DNA of 64,000 bases. Origin: Collinsella sp. (GTDB taxonomy: Bacteria > Actinomycetota > Coriobacteriia > Coriobacteriales > Coriobacteriaceae). The translations under genes and the position numbers were made by a program. Positions 7,828 through 15,945 of the stretch are shown here, in pieces. The stretch covers positions 134,137 to 198,136 of the forward strand of contig DXZS01000020.1 in the NCBI GenBank assembly GCA_019419505.1, read 5' to 3'. The notes below the pieces were generated by a model that had not been told where the DNA came from, did not search any database, and saw nothing but the letters and a program-made list of their open reading frames with translations. Each line of letters starts with the position of its first letter. Position 1 is the stretch's first letter.

Positions 7828-9132
7828 TTAGGCGCGCTCGGCACGCGCAAGCTCGGCAGCGACGAGCTTGACAGCCAGCACCAGCACATCGAGCGCGGCC
7901 TCCAGGTCCTCGACCGTGGGATAGCTCGGCGCGATGCGGATGTTGGTGTCGCGCGGATCCTTGCCATAAGGCCAGGTGGCACCAGCCGGCGTGAGCTTGA
8001 CGCCCAGGTCGGCACAAAGCGCGGCGACCTTCTGGGCCGAGCCCTCGGGGCCATCGAAACTCACAAAGTAGCCGCCATGGGGATGAGTCCAAGTGGCGCA
8101 ACCCGTGTTGCCCAAGCCCTCGGTGAGTTTACGCTCAACGGCCTCAAAGCGCGGGCGCAGGAACTCGGCATGCTTTTTCATGTGCTCCTTGACCGCCTCG
8201 ATGGTGGGAAGGAAACGCACGTGACGCAGCTGGTTGAGCTTGTCGGCGCTGATGAGGCCGGCCTTCAGGCGCTTGGAGAACTCGGCGATAACCGCGGGGC
8301 TCGCACCAATAAAGCCGATGCCGGCGCCCGGGAAGGTGATCTTGGACGTCGAGGCAAAGGCCACCACGCGATCCTCGGTGCCCGCCGCGCGAGCGAGGTC
8401 AAAGATATTTGCGAGCTCGTCGGTCTCGTCGTACAGGTCGTGCACGCAGTAAGCGTTGTCCCAAAAGATGCGGAAATCGGGCGCGGCCGTGGGCATCTCG
8501 ACCAGGCGGCGCACAGTGTCCTCGCTAAAGGTGATGCCCGTGGGGTTGGAATACTTGGGCACGCACCAGATGCCCTTGATGGAATCGTCGGCGGCAACCA
8601 GGCGCTCAACCTCGTCCATGTCGGGGCCGTTGTCGGTCATCGCGACGGGGACGTTCTCGATGCCCAAGTCGGCGGTGATGCCAAAGTGGCGATCGTAGCC
8701 GGGAACGGGGCACAGGAACTTGACCTTCTTGCCGTCGTGCGCGGCCTCGTAGGCGTCCCAGGGCTCGCTGCCGCACGAGCCGCAACGCCAGAACATACCG
8801 GCGATGTCATGCTCAATCAGCAAACTCGACGAGCCCAGCACGAGCGTCTGCTCGGCAGGGCACCCCAGGAACTCCCCCGCTAGCTTGCGTGCCGAGGGAA
8901 TGCCCTCAAAGCAGCCGTAGTTGGAGCAGTCGACGTTGCCGTCGTGCAGATCGGCATCGGCATTGAGGATATCGAGCATAGGTCGAGAGATGTCCACCTG
9001 GGAGGGCGACGGCTTGCCGCGGGCCATGTCGAGCGCCAGGCCCTTGGCCTTGACCTCGGCGACCTCGGCTTTGAGCGCCTCGATGGCGGCATCGAGTTCG
9101 GTGGTTTCCATCTTCTGGTAGATCGTCTGCAT
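7828..9132 (-). CDS. PLP-dependent aminotransferase, aspartate aminotransferase subgroup Ic type
   Basis: A 434-residue fold-type I aminotransferase. The Schiff-base lysine is Lys264 in STSKITFPGAGIGF, and the cofactor pocket motifs KYSNPTG and FWDNAYCVHD are clear. The opening MARGKPSPSQVD and the overall length match the distinct Ic group of aspartate aminotransferases (MocR-like aminotransferase Pfam family) described in actinobacteria and some Gram-negatives, which make aspartate from oxaloacetate and glutamate. Substrate assignment rests on family resemblance only. It appears monocistronic, 66 bases upstream of the STAS gene. Confidence 0.85.
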   Translation of the reverse strand: MQTIYQKMETTELDAAIEALKAEVAEVKAKGLALDMARGKPSPSQVDISRPMLDILNADADLHDGNVDCSNYGCFEGIPSARKLAGEFLGCPAEQTLVLGSSSLLIEHDIAGMFWRCGSCGSEPWDAYEAAHDGKKVKFLCPVPGYDRHFGITADLGIENVPVAMTDNGPDMDEVERLVAADDSIKGIWCVPKYSNPTGITFSEDTVRRLVEMPTAAPDFRIFWDNAYCVHDLYDETDELANIFDLARAAGTEDRVVAFASTSKITFPGAGIGFIGASPAVIAEFSKRLKAGLISADKLNQLRHVRFLPTIEAVKEHMKKHAEFLRPRFEAVERKLTEGLGNTGCATWTHPHGGYFVSFDGPEGSAQKVAALCADLGVKLTPAGATWPYGKDPRDTNIRIAPSYPTVEDLEAALDVLVLAVKLVAAELARAERA

Positions 9133-9282
9133 GGGGTGCGACCTTTCGCGAAGCGGTACGTTGCAGTTCGTCTAAGTATAGACCGCCATCGTCGCAACGT
9201 TATGAAGCCGTGATAGATTAAGTTCATCGCAATCAATTACGAATCGCCGCGCATGCCGGCGTGGGGCGCCCAAGGAGGCACT

Positions 9283-9537
9283 ATGGAGTACGGATCGTTT
9301 CAGGCCGAGGAATTCGGCGACTTGCAGCGCCTGGTCGACGGACTGTTTTACGACCGCCACGCCATCGACCGCCTGGATCTGATCGTACAGGCCGAAATCT
9401 TGGACCTGGCGCCCGACCTCATGGAGATCGTGAATCTTTTGCCGCCCGGCTACTACGACCGCCAGTCACTGTGCGACCAGCTCAACTCCGCCTTGGCTGC
9501 CCACGGCTGGGGCGCCGTCTACGGCACCGTGGAATAG
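9283..9537 (+). CDS. Small conserved-looking hypothetical protein
   Basis: An 84-residue acidic cytoplasmic protein starting MEYGSFQAEEFGDLQ. AAGGAGG lies six bases before the ATG, which is strong support for translation. The sequence is helical and rich in Asp and Leu, with EIVNLLPPGYYDRQSLCDQL in the second half, where a Pro-Pro-Gly-Tyr-Tyr turn is followed by a helix. No metal site, membrane segment or DNA-binding motif is visible. Function is unknown. Confidence 0.7.
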   Translation: MEYGSFQAEEFGDLQRLVDGLFYDRHAIDRLDLIVQAEILDLAPDLMEIVNLLPPGYYDRQSLCDQLNSALAAHGWGAVYGTVE

Positions 9538-9540
9538 CCC

Positions 9541-9708
9541 TAGTCATTGGGGACGTTCTTAAACGACTAGTTGTTGGGGACAGTCTTCCCAGATGACATG
9601 CGGCACTTGGGGACAGCCCCCAAGTGCCGGCAGTTTGGGACGGTCCTTTTCGGTCGCTCGCGAAGAGTGTCCCTCTCGACTAGTCATTTAAGAACGTCCC
9701 CAATGACT
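9541..9708. repeat. Composite GGGAC/GTCCC palindrome cluster
   Basis: The outer arms TAGTCATTGGGGACGTTCTT (9541-9560) and AAGAACGTCCCCAATGACTA (9690-9709) are exact complements. Inside lie a CACTTGGGGACAGCCCCCAAGTG hairpin near 9603-9625 and further GGGAC/GTCCC words. It looks like nested insertions of the same hairpin family. Confidence 0.75.
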
Positions 9709-9746
9709 AAAACGCCGCCTGTGATGGTGTTCACAGGCGGCGTTTT
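9709..9746. terminator. Bidirectional intrinsic terminator
   Basis: AAAA, a perfect 12-bp stem (CGCCGCCTGTGA with its complement), a six-base loop, then TTTT. It separates the small hypothetical gene from the convergent nhaA. Confidence 0.9.
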
Positions 9747-9763
9747 CAAACTTGTATGTGCTC

Positions 9764-11122
9764 TTACTCGCCCTTGGGCGCGGGGTGTTTGCAGACCATG
9801 CTCATGTAGATCATGCCGAGCACGGCTGCGGTGACCGAACCGGCGAGAATAGCGGCCTTGGCTGCAAGAACCTCAAACTGGGCCGTCGGGAAGGCAAGGC
9901 CGCTGATGAGAATCGACATGGTAAAGCCGATACCGCCCAGAATGCCCACGCCGGCAATCATGTGCCAGTTGACATTGTGCGGCAGCTCGCAGGCCTTAAG
10001 CTTAACCAGGGCAAACGTCATACCAAAGATGCCGATCGGCTTGCCCAGCAGCATGCCAAAGTACACGCCGAGCGTCACCGGATCGGTGAGCAGCGTGCTC
10101 ATGTCCACGCCCACTAAACGAACCTGAGCGTTTACGAACGCAAAGATCGGCAGGATCACAAAGTTGACCGGCGTGGAGATCAGACGCTCCATGCGGATAA
10201 GCGGCGGGGTCACGCGGTGCATGACGCGCTCGACCTTGGTAGTCGAGACGGTAAAGTCATGCTGGCCCAGGATGTGTGCCTCGTCGTCGTAGCGGTCATC
10301 GAGCAGCGGCAGGCACTCGCCCAGCCAATCGGTGAGACTATCGAGCTTGACGCCGCACTTGGCCGGAATGGTGAAGGCCAGGATGACGCCAGCAAGCGTG
10401 GCATGTACGCCGCTCTTGAACATGCAGAACCACAACAGCAGCCCCAGTACCGAATACGGGGCAAGGCGGTAATGCTGCGTCTTGTTGAGCCACACGAGCG
10501 CGCAGGTCACAAGCGCGGCGGCGCCCATCCAAAACGGATTGGGGCTCTGACCGTAGAAGATGGCGATGGCGGCGATGGAGATCAGGTCGTCGGCGATAGC
10601 GAGCGTCGAGAAGAACACGCGCACGCCGTTGGGAACGCGGTTGCCCAAAAGCGACAGCACGCCCAGCGCAAAGGCAATATCGGTTGCCATGGGGATGGCC
10701 CAACCGTTGCGGGCGCCGGCATGGTTAAAGATCAGGTAGATGCAGGCGGGAACGACGACGCCGCCCACCGCCGCCAACATGGGAAGCATGGCCTGACGCG
10801 GATTCTTGAGCTCGCCGACCGTCATCTCGTACTTAAGCTCAATGCCCACCAACAAAAAGAAAATCGCCATGAGGAAGTCGTTGACGAAAAGCTCAACGGT
10901 GAGACCAGCCGTAAGGTTGCCCAGGCCCACATACAGCGGGGTCTCCAAAAAGTGATGGATGGCCTCGTAGGCATCGGTGTTGGCGCAGATAACGGCGGCG
11001 ATAGCGGCGAAGACCATGACGGCGGCGGAAATCGTGCCGTTCTCGGCGATGCGCTCCCAAATGTCGTGACGTTCAAAGCGCTTGCGCTCACGAACGTTGA
11101 ACAGCTGCTCAGTTGCTGCCAT
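9764..11122 (-). CDS. nhaA: Na+/H+ antiporter NhaA
   Basis: A 452-residue inner-membrane antiporter that expels sodium in exchange for protons. About eleven or twelve hydrophobic helices are visible. The ion-binding acidic residues are in WAIPMATDIAFALGVLS (Asp148) and AIADDLISI (Asp178-Asp179), matching the essential aspartates of the family. A basic/acidic N-terminal extension of about 25 residues precedes the first helix, and a charged cytoplasmic loop (LLDDRYDDEAHILGQHD) is longer than in E. coli NhaA. It is monocistronic, with a leader of roughly 270 bases upstream to ppaC in which no riboswitch was recognised. Confidence 0.95.
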   Translation of the reverse strand: MAATEQLFNVRERKRFERHDIWERIAENGTISAAVMVFAAIAAVICANTDAYEAIHHFLETPLYVGLGNLTAGLTVELFVNDFLMAIFFLLVGIELKYEMTVGELKNPRQAMLPMLAAVGGVVVPACIYLIFNHAGARNGWAIPMATDIAFALGVLSLLGNRVPNGVRVFFSTLAIADDLISIAAIAIFYGQSPNPFWMGAAALVTCALVWLNKTQHYRLAPYSVLGLLLWFCMFKSGVHATLAGVILAFTIPAKCGVKLDSLTDWLGECLPLLDDRYDDEAHILGQHDFTVSTTKVERVMHRVTPPLIRMERLISTPVNFVILPIFAFVNAQVRLVGVDMSTLLTDPVTLGVYFGMLLGKPIGIFGMTFALVKLKACELPHNVNWHMIAGVGILGGIGFTMSILISGLAFPTAQFEVLAAKAAILAGSVTAAVLGMIYMSMVCKHPAPKGE

Positions 11123-11330
11123 GGGCGGCTCCTTTCACGGGAAAGCTCCCGTCTTAAAAAAGCACGGCCCGCCCAAGTGGCGGCGCCGCGCTCTAACGTA
11201 TTACGCTTGCATCTAGCCTACCCTGCACGACAAGCACGCAGGCGTGGCCGAAAAGCGGAACCACAGGTTGAACATTATTTGCTCAACGGCACGGGCACGC
11301 CTGTCCAAGAGACGACGCGGCGCCGTGCAC

Positions 11331-11370
11331 AAAAAACGACCGGAGCGCGGGACGTCCGCGATCCGGTCGT
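11331..11370 (-). terminator. Intrinsic terminator after ppaC
   Basis: Read leftward, ACGACCGGA pairs with TCCGGTCGT, with an inner GCGGACGTCCCGC stem, followed by six T. It is about 20 bases past the ppaC stop. Confidence 0.85.
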
Positions 11371-11389
11371 GGCGTTTGGTCAACTAAAC

Positions 11390-12313
11390 CTAGCAGGCGG
11401 CCATGATGGGGGCAGCGACCTGCTTCTTACGGGAGAGGACACCCGGCATCCAGACGCCGTCGTGCTCGTCGGCAATGCCCAGGCCCTTCTGAGCGGCCTC
11501 GGTCTCGCCCTCGAGCAGGACCTGCGAGCCCTCCTCCATGATGTCGGTGATGCACAGGACAATGCCATCGGCACCCTTCTCGGCGGCGTAGGCGCGCATG
11601 GCCTCGCGAATCTCGTCGATCATGCCGAGCGCACGACTCTTGTCGACGGTCTCGTACTGGCCGATGAGCAGCTTCTTGCCGGCGGGCTCGAACATCTTGA
11701 TGTCGTTGCCGACCATCTCGGCTGCGGTGAAGGAGCCGGACGGACGGGTGAGGAAGACCTCCATGCCAAACTTGACCGGGTCGACACCCACCTGCTCGCC
11801 GAGCTTGGCGGCGACAGCGCGGTCGACATCGGTGGTGGTGGGGCTCTTGAGCATGAGCGTGTCGGTCATCATGGCCGAGAGCAGCAGCTTGGCCTGGACG
11901 TCGGAAAGCTCAACGCCGAGCACGCCGGCGAGCTTGGTGACGATGGTGCAGCTGGAGCCCCAGGGCAGGCAGATGTAATGCAGCGGGCCGGCGGTCTCGA
12001 AGTCGCCGATGCGGTGATGATCGACAACGCCAAAGACCGTGGCGTCCTTAAGGCCGGCGACGGACTGGGCAGACTCGTTGTGGTCGGTGAGGACGACGAG
12101 CTGACCGGCCTCGACGGACTCGATCACGCGGGGCTCAGCGATGCCGGCGTCGGCGAGCAGCTTGGCGGACTCGGCCGGAAGCTGACCAAGGGCGCAGGCC
12201 TCGTAGGTGTTGCCGGCATACTCAACCTGGTTGAGCAGCTGGGACAGGACGACGGCGCTCATGATGGCGTCGTTATCGGGGTTCTGGTGACCAAAGACAA
12301 GAACGTTTGCCAT
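11390..12313 (-). CDS. ppaC: Manganese-dependent (family II) inorganic pyrophosphatase
   Basis: A 307-residue cytoplasmic DHH-family enzyme that hydrolyses pyrophosphate. The N-terminal metal site FGHQNPDNDA has His9, Asp13 and Asp15; Asp77 is in LTDHNE; the DHH motif is VVDHHRIGDF (Asp98-His99-His100). The C-terminal DHHA2 domain ends in SRKKQVAAP, which carries the basic residues that bind the leaving phosphate. Length fits the CBS-free form. It ends at a clear terminator and appears to be a single-gene unit. Confidence 0.95.
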   Translation of the reverse strand: MANVLVFGHQNPDNDAIMSAVVLSQLLNQVEYAGNTYEACALGQLPAESAKLLADAGIAEPRVIESVEAGQLVVLTDHNESAQSVAGLKDATVFGVVDHHRIGDFETAGPLHYICLPWGSSCTIVTKLAGVLGVELSDVQAKLLLSAMMTDTLMLKSPTTTDVDRAVAAKLGEQVGVDPVKFGMEVFLTRPSGSFTAAEMVGNDIKMFEPAGKKLLIGQYETVDKSRALGMIDEIREAMRAYAAEKGADGIVLCITDIMEEGSQVLLEGETEAAQKGLGIADEHDGVWMPGVLSRKKQVAAPIMAAC

Positions 12314-12446
12314 GGATATCCTCCACTTGATATGTGTACTTGGACGTAGCTATGGTAGCACGCCGATGCCGAGCCTTCGCAGACGGAAGGGCTACGGCAT
12401 ATTTTGGGGCAGGCATGGAGGCCAAGGCTGTCCCTTTTGCACCATG

Positions 12447-12469
12447 TTGGTGCAAAGTAACCTGGCCCC
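12447..12469. repeat. Dispersed 23-bp motif TTGGTGCAAAGTAACCTG..., copy 1
   Basis: The 23-bp sequence starting TTGGTGCAAAGTAACCTG recurs in reverse complement at 22858-22880 with one mismatch. Here it is flanked by a TTGCACCA...TGGTGCAA inverted repeat and a GTCCC word, between ppaC and the glucokinase gene. Confidence 0.7.
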
Positions 12470-12479
12470 CTTGCACCAG

Positions 12480-13433
12480 CTATTTGCCGGCGGCGCGCAG
12501 GGCTACGTAAGCGGCACCGATGATGCCGGCGTCGTTGCCGAGCGAAGCGACCTTAATGGGCGTCTCGCGCGAGGCGGAAAGCGCGTAGTGCTTAAAGTGC
12601 TCGCGGACCTTGTCGAGGTAGACGTCGGCCGAGGCGGAGGCGCCGCCGCCGATCAGGAACATCTCGGGGTCGACCACGTTGGCGATAAGCGCCAGAGCGC
12701 GACCGAGATAATCGGCCATGGTATCAGCCGCGGCCAGCGCAAGCTTGTCGCCCTCGCGGCAAGCTTGGAACACGTCCTTGGAATCGGAGGGGCCGGTGAG
12801 CTCGATGGGCTCGACGCCCGCCTTCTTGCATTCGGCAAGGTAGTTGCTCACCACGCCAGTGGCGCTGGAATACTGCTCCAGGTGGCCATGGCCGCCACAG
12901 CCGCAGGTGCGCTCCTCGTCGGGATTCAGGCACATGTGGCCAATCTCGCCGCCGGCGCCCACAACGCCCGACACCACGTCGCCGTTGACGATAACGCCGC
13001 CGCCCACGCCGGTACCGATGGTGACCATCACCACGTTCTGCACGCCCTTGGCAGAGCCGAGCCAGGCCTCGCCCATGGCAGCAGCGTTGGCATCGTTCTC
13101 GTACTTAACGACCGCGTCGGGGCAGTGCTCCTGAATGGCGATCCTAAGCTCGGGCAGGTTAATGGCAATGTTGGCCTTGACCTTGGCATCGCCCGAGGCC
13201 GGGATGGGGCACGGAACGGCCAGGCCAATGCCAGCCACAAAGGCACGCGGAATCTGCGCCTTGGCGACCACCTGGTCGATCGCCCCGGTCACCGCGGCAA
13301 AGCCCGCAGCGTCAACGATGGGAGGCGTGGGTACGCTGGCCTTGGCAAGCAGGTTGCCGTCCTCATCGAACAGGCCCTCCTTAACCGAAGTGCCGCCGAC
13401 GTCGATGCCGATGTAGTACTGCTTAGGTTCCAT
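12480..13433 (-). CDS. glk: ROK-family glucokinase
   Basis: A 317-residue sugar kinase of the ROK family, expected to make glucose 6-phosphate from glucose and ATP. The phosphate-binding motif GIDVGGTSVK is at residues 9-18, the second ATP motif is VTIGTGVGGGVIV, and the ROK zinc signature EIGHMCLNP...CGCGGHGHLEQ is complete. The start (MEPKQYYIG) is chosen because AAAGGTGG lies before it; a 22-codon upstream extension is not conserved in character. No sugar operon genes adjoin it, so a housekeeping role is likely, but other hexose substrates are possible. Confidence 0.9.
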   Translation of the reverse strand: MEPKQYYIGIDVGGTSVKEGLFDEDGNLLAKASVPTPPIVDAAGFAAVTGAIDQVVAKAQIPRAFVAGIGLAVPCPIPASGDAKVKANIAINLPELRIAIQEHCPDAVVKYENDANAAAMGEAWLGSAKGVQNVVMVTIGTGVGGGVIVNGDVVSGVVGAGGEIGHMCLNPDEERTCGCGGHGHLEQYSSATGVVSNYLAECKKAGVEPIELTGPSDSKDVFQACREGDKLALAAADTMADYLGRALALIANVVDPEMFLIGGGASASADVYLDKVREHFKHYALSASRETPIKVASLGNDAGIIGAAYVALRAAGK

Positions 13434-13484
13434 GGGAGCCCACCTTTCTCGTTTAAACATTGCCTGTATGGTACCGCTCCTAAG

Positions 13485-13531
13485 ACAAAAACCTGCCAAA
13501 AAGGGACAGGTTTGTTTTGGCAGGTTTTATC
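13485..13531. repeat. Palindrome AAAACCTGCCAAAA...TTTTGGCAGGTTTT
   Basis: Arms AAAACCTGCCAAAA and TTTTGGCAGGTTTT flank GGGACAGG. It lies upstream of the glucokinase gene and joins the other GGGAC-containing palindromes. Confidence 0.7.
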
Positions 13532-13581
13532 TGGGAAAATGCGAACGCCCGCTCATCAGCTCGCGCAAGGCCTTCGCCAAA

Positions 13582-13616
13582 TATAAAGGCGCCGGAAGGC
13601 GGAGGCTCCCGGCGCC
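13582..13616 (-). terminator. Intrinsic terminator of the beta-glucoside PTS operon
   Basis: Read leftward, GGCGCCGG pairs with CCGGCGCC around a GAGCCTCCGCCTT loop, followed by TTTATATTT. It lies about 60 bases past the PTS IIA stop. Confidence 0.8.
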
Positions 13617-13674
13617 CGTGAAAGGGACTGAATTGTCTGGTGGGCCGAACGGTCCGTCGCGGCGATAACGCCGA

Positions 13675-14007
13675 CTAGGCCGTGCGCGCCTGCAGCAGCT
13701 TGTGGACCTCGATGAGCTCCGTGGCCATGACGCGCATGGTCTCGGTGCCTGCCATCTGGTCCTCGGCATGCAGCAGAATCAGCGGGGCCTCGCCGTTACG
13801 CTCGCCATTGGCCTCCTTTTTAAGGAGCCCCATGTGAACATCGTGACCACCGTTGTAAGCCTCGTCACCCTGCTTGATAAGCTCCTCGGCGGCGTCAAAA
13901 TCGCCCTCCTTGGCCTTTTGCACGGCATTGTTGTACATGCTCTTGGCGGTTCCGACGAAACTGATGATCTCAAAGCAGGTCATCTGCAGCTCGTTCATAT
14001 CCTCCAT
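13675..14007 (-). CDS. PTS lactose/cellobiose-family IIA component
   Basis: A 110-residue all-helical cytoplasmic phosphocarrier. The active histidine is His80 in LILLHAEDQMAGTETM, the hallmark of the lac/cel IIA family (trimeric, with the metal-binding Asp in AEDQ). It accepts phosphate from HPr and passes it to the IIB gene product directly upstream. The start is ambiguous: this ATG, a GTG three codons earlier, or an ATG three codons later are all possible; the GGAGG before the last is too close. It is the final gene of the bglA-IIC-IIB-IIA unit. Confidence 0.9.
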   Translation of the reverse strand: MEDMNELQMTCFEIISFVGTAKSMYNNAVQKAKEGDFDAAEELIKQGDEAYNGGHDVHMGLLKKEANGERNGEAPLILLHAEDQMAGTETMRVMATELIEVHKLLQARTA

Positions 14008-14016
14008 GCGCTGCAC

Positions 14017-14319
14017 CTAGCCCATCACGCTGACGCAGTGGTCGATGATGCCAGCAGCGTTCATGCGGCCGTAGTCGACCATGTTGATGACCTCAACCGG
14101 GAAGCGGCCAGCGGCCTCCTTCTCAAAATCGCCCTTGGTGTAGCCAATCTGCGGGCCGAGCAGCAAGATATCGCACTCGTCCAGGTGATCGTGAGCCTCG
14201 TTCATAGGACGGGCCTCGACCTCGATGTCCAGACCACGGCTTGCGACCTCGGACTGCATCTTCTGGACCAGCAGGCTCGTGGACATGCCGGCATTGCAGC
14301 AAAGCATGATCTTCTTCAT
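14017..14319 (-). CDS. PTS lactose/cellobiose-family IIB component
   Basis: A 100-residue phosphocarrier with the active-site cysteine at the N-terminus (MKKIMLCCNAGMSTS; Cys8 is the family position) followed by the phosphate loop. Downstream LLGPQIGYTKGDFEKEA is typical of cellobiose/chitobiose IIB. AAGGAGG precedes the start. Together with the IIC and IIA genes it phosphorylates a beta-glucoside during uptake. Its stop lies nine bases before the IIA start. Confidence 0.92.
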   Translation of the reverse strand: MKKIMLCCNAGMSTSLLVQKMQSEVASRGLDIEVEARPMNEAHDHLDECDILLLGPQIGYTKGDFEKEAAGRFPVEVINMVDYGRMNAAGIIDHCVSVMG

Positions 14320-14472
14320 GGTTTCCTCCTTATAACTGCGCGGCGCGCAGACGACAACTGGTTTTATTCCTTGCGGCTACTGTACCCACCCCCTGCGTCT
14401 TTACGCAGGGAGAGCCGCGAGCACCGGCACCGCGTACCGGCGCCCGCAACAATGAAAGGGAAAACGAACCGT

Positions 14473-15825
14473 TTAGGCGTTCTGCTCGGCAAGGGCCTCC
14501 TGCTTGGCGATGGCCTTCTCGGAGATCCTCATAAAGGGCAGGTAGACAACCATGCCGATGACAAGCTCGAGGGCCTGCCATACGCCGGCGCGCCAGTCAA
14601 AGCCCGTGGCAAGCAGGGCGTTAATGACGGGAGGCATGGTCCAAGGCACCTGGGCGATGCAGGGGCTGATGATGCCCGCGCAGGTCAGGCCATAGGTGAT
14701 GCCGATGAACAGGTCGGGAAGAAGCACGAACGGAATCATGAGCGGCAGGTTGTACACGACGGGGTAACCGTAGATGACCGGCTCGTTGATGTTAAACAGG
14801 CCAGGAACGATAGCCATCTTGGCAACGGTCTTGGAAGCCTTGTTCTTAGAGAACAGGAAGGTATCGAGCAGGAGCATGAGGGTGCAGCCCGAGCCGCCGA
14901 TAAGGGCGAAGCTGTTGACGATCTGCATGTTCATGTAGTGATCGGGCTGGATGGTGCCGCCGGCGGCAAAGGTAGCCATGTTGTCGACGATGAGCATGGT
15001 CAGGATCGGCTCGACGGTAGCGCCAGAGATGGTGGACTGGTGAATGCCGACGCAGAACAGCAGGTTCGCAAGAGTGTAGATGAGGATAACAGCCCACGGA
15101 CCGGCGTTCATGATGCTCTTGAGCGGGTTGGAAATACACGTGGAGATGATGGTGCACAGATCGGTGCCGGCAAACACGGCGAGCAGCGCTGCGGCAACTG
15201 CGAAGATCGAGAGGTTGAGCAGCATCGGGATCATGACGTTAAAGGAGTTGGAGACCGCGGGGGGCACACCCTCGCCCAGCTTTACTTTAAGCTTCTCGAC
15301 GCCGGAAATCTTGATGAAGAGCGTGACGGAGAGCAGGGCGATGATAATAGCCGCGAACAGACCGTTGGTACCGGTGTTGGCAGTCGAAAGGGCGCCCGTG
15401 ACCTCGGCAGAGGTGATCTTGTCGGTGAGCAGCGGACTCGTGGCGGCAAGCGTGGCGGTGATCTGCTGCGGCATCATGATAACGAAAGCGGAGATGGCGA
15501 CGACCACGCAGGCAAGCGGGTTATCGAAGCGCTCGTTCTTAGCGAGGCTGTAGCCGATCAATCCGGCCAAGACAATGGCAGAGACGTTGAGGGTGCCCAG
15601 CGTAATTGCCGAACCCCAGGTCTGAAGATTGGCAAGACCCGCCGCATCGAGCGGGAACAGAGGGAACACGACGTTGTTAATAAGAACCGCGATACCCGCA
15701 AGGATATAGAGCGGCGTGATGGTTGCGAAGGCATCGCGCAGGGAACGCAGGTGAACCTGGTTTCCCACCTTCGCAGAGACCTCGGCAAATTTGTCGAGGA
15801 AGCTCTTTCCGTTTTCACTGGCCAT
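14473..15825 (-). CDS. PTS cellobiose/beta-glucoside-family IIC permease
   Basis: A 450-residue membrane permease with roughly ten hydrophobic helices. Features of the lac/cel IIC family include the N-terminal FLDKFAEVSAKVGNQVHLRSLRD... lead, the GIHQSTISG segment and the NINEPVIYGYPVVYN motif, which contains the substrate-contacting Asn-Glu-Pro. AGGAG precedes the ATG. A 153-base gap to the IIB gene holds a CCCTGCGT...ACGCAGGG hairpin (14391-14410) without a T run, which may tune message stability. The upstream 6-phospho-beta-glucosidase indicates cellobiose or another beta-glucoside as the substrate. Confidence 0.93.
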   Translation of the reverse strand: MASENGKSFLDKFAEVSAKVGNQVHLRSLRDAFATITPLYILAGIAVLINNVVFPLFPLDAAGLANLQTWGSAITLGTLNVSAIVLAGLIGYSLAKNERFDNPLACVVVAISAFVIMMPQQITATLAATSPLLTDKITSAEVTGALSTANTGTNGLFAAIIIALLSVTLFIKISGVEKLKVKLGEGVPPAVSNSFNVMIPMLLNLSIFAVAAALLAVFAGTDLCTIISTCISNPLKSIMNAGPWAVILIYTLANLLFCVGIHQSTISGATVEPILTMLIVDNMATFAAGGTIQPDHYMNMQIVNSFALIGGSGCTLMLLLDTFLFSKNKASKTVAKMAIVPGLFNINEPVIYGYPVVYNLPLMIPFVLLPDLFIGITYGLTCAGIISPCIAQVPWTMPPVINALLATGFDWRAGVWQALELVIGMVVYLPFMRISEKAIAKQEALAEQNA

Positions 15826-15945
15826 GATTGCTCCTAACTATCAAATCCGGCCTTTTCCTATGCGCACGGTGGTCTGTCGCCCTTTGCCACCAGATGTGCC
15901 ATGTTTTGCGCGCGGCGGCGCGCGGTCTGGGCGCTCGCCCGGTCG

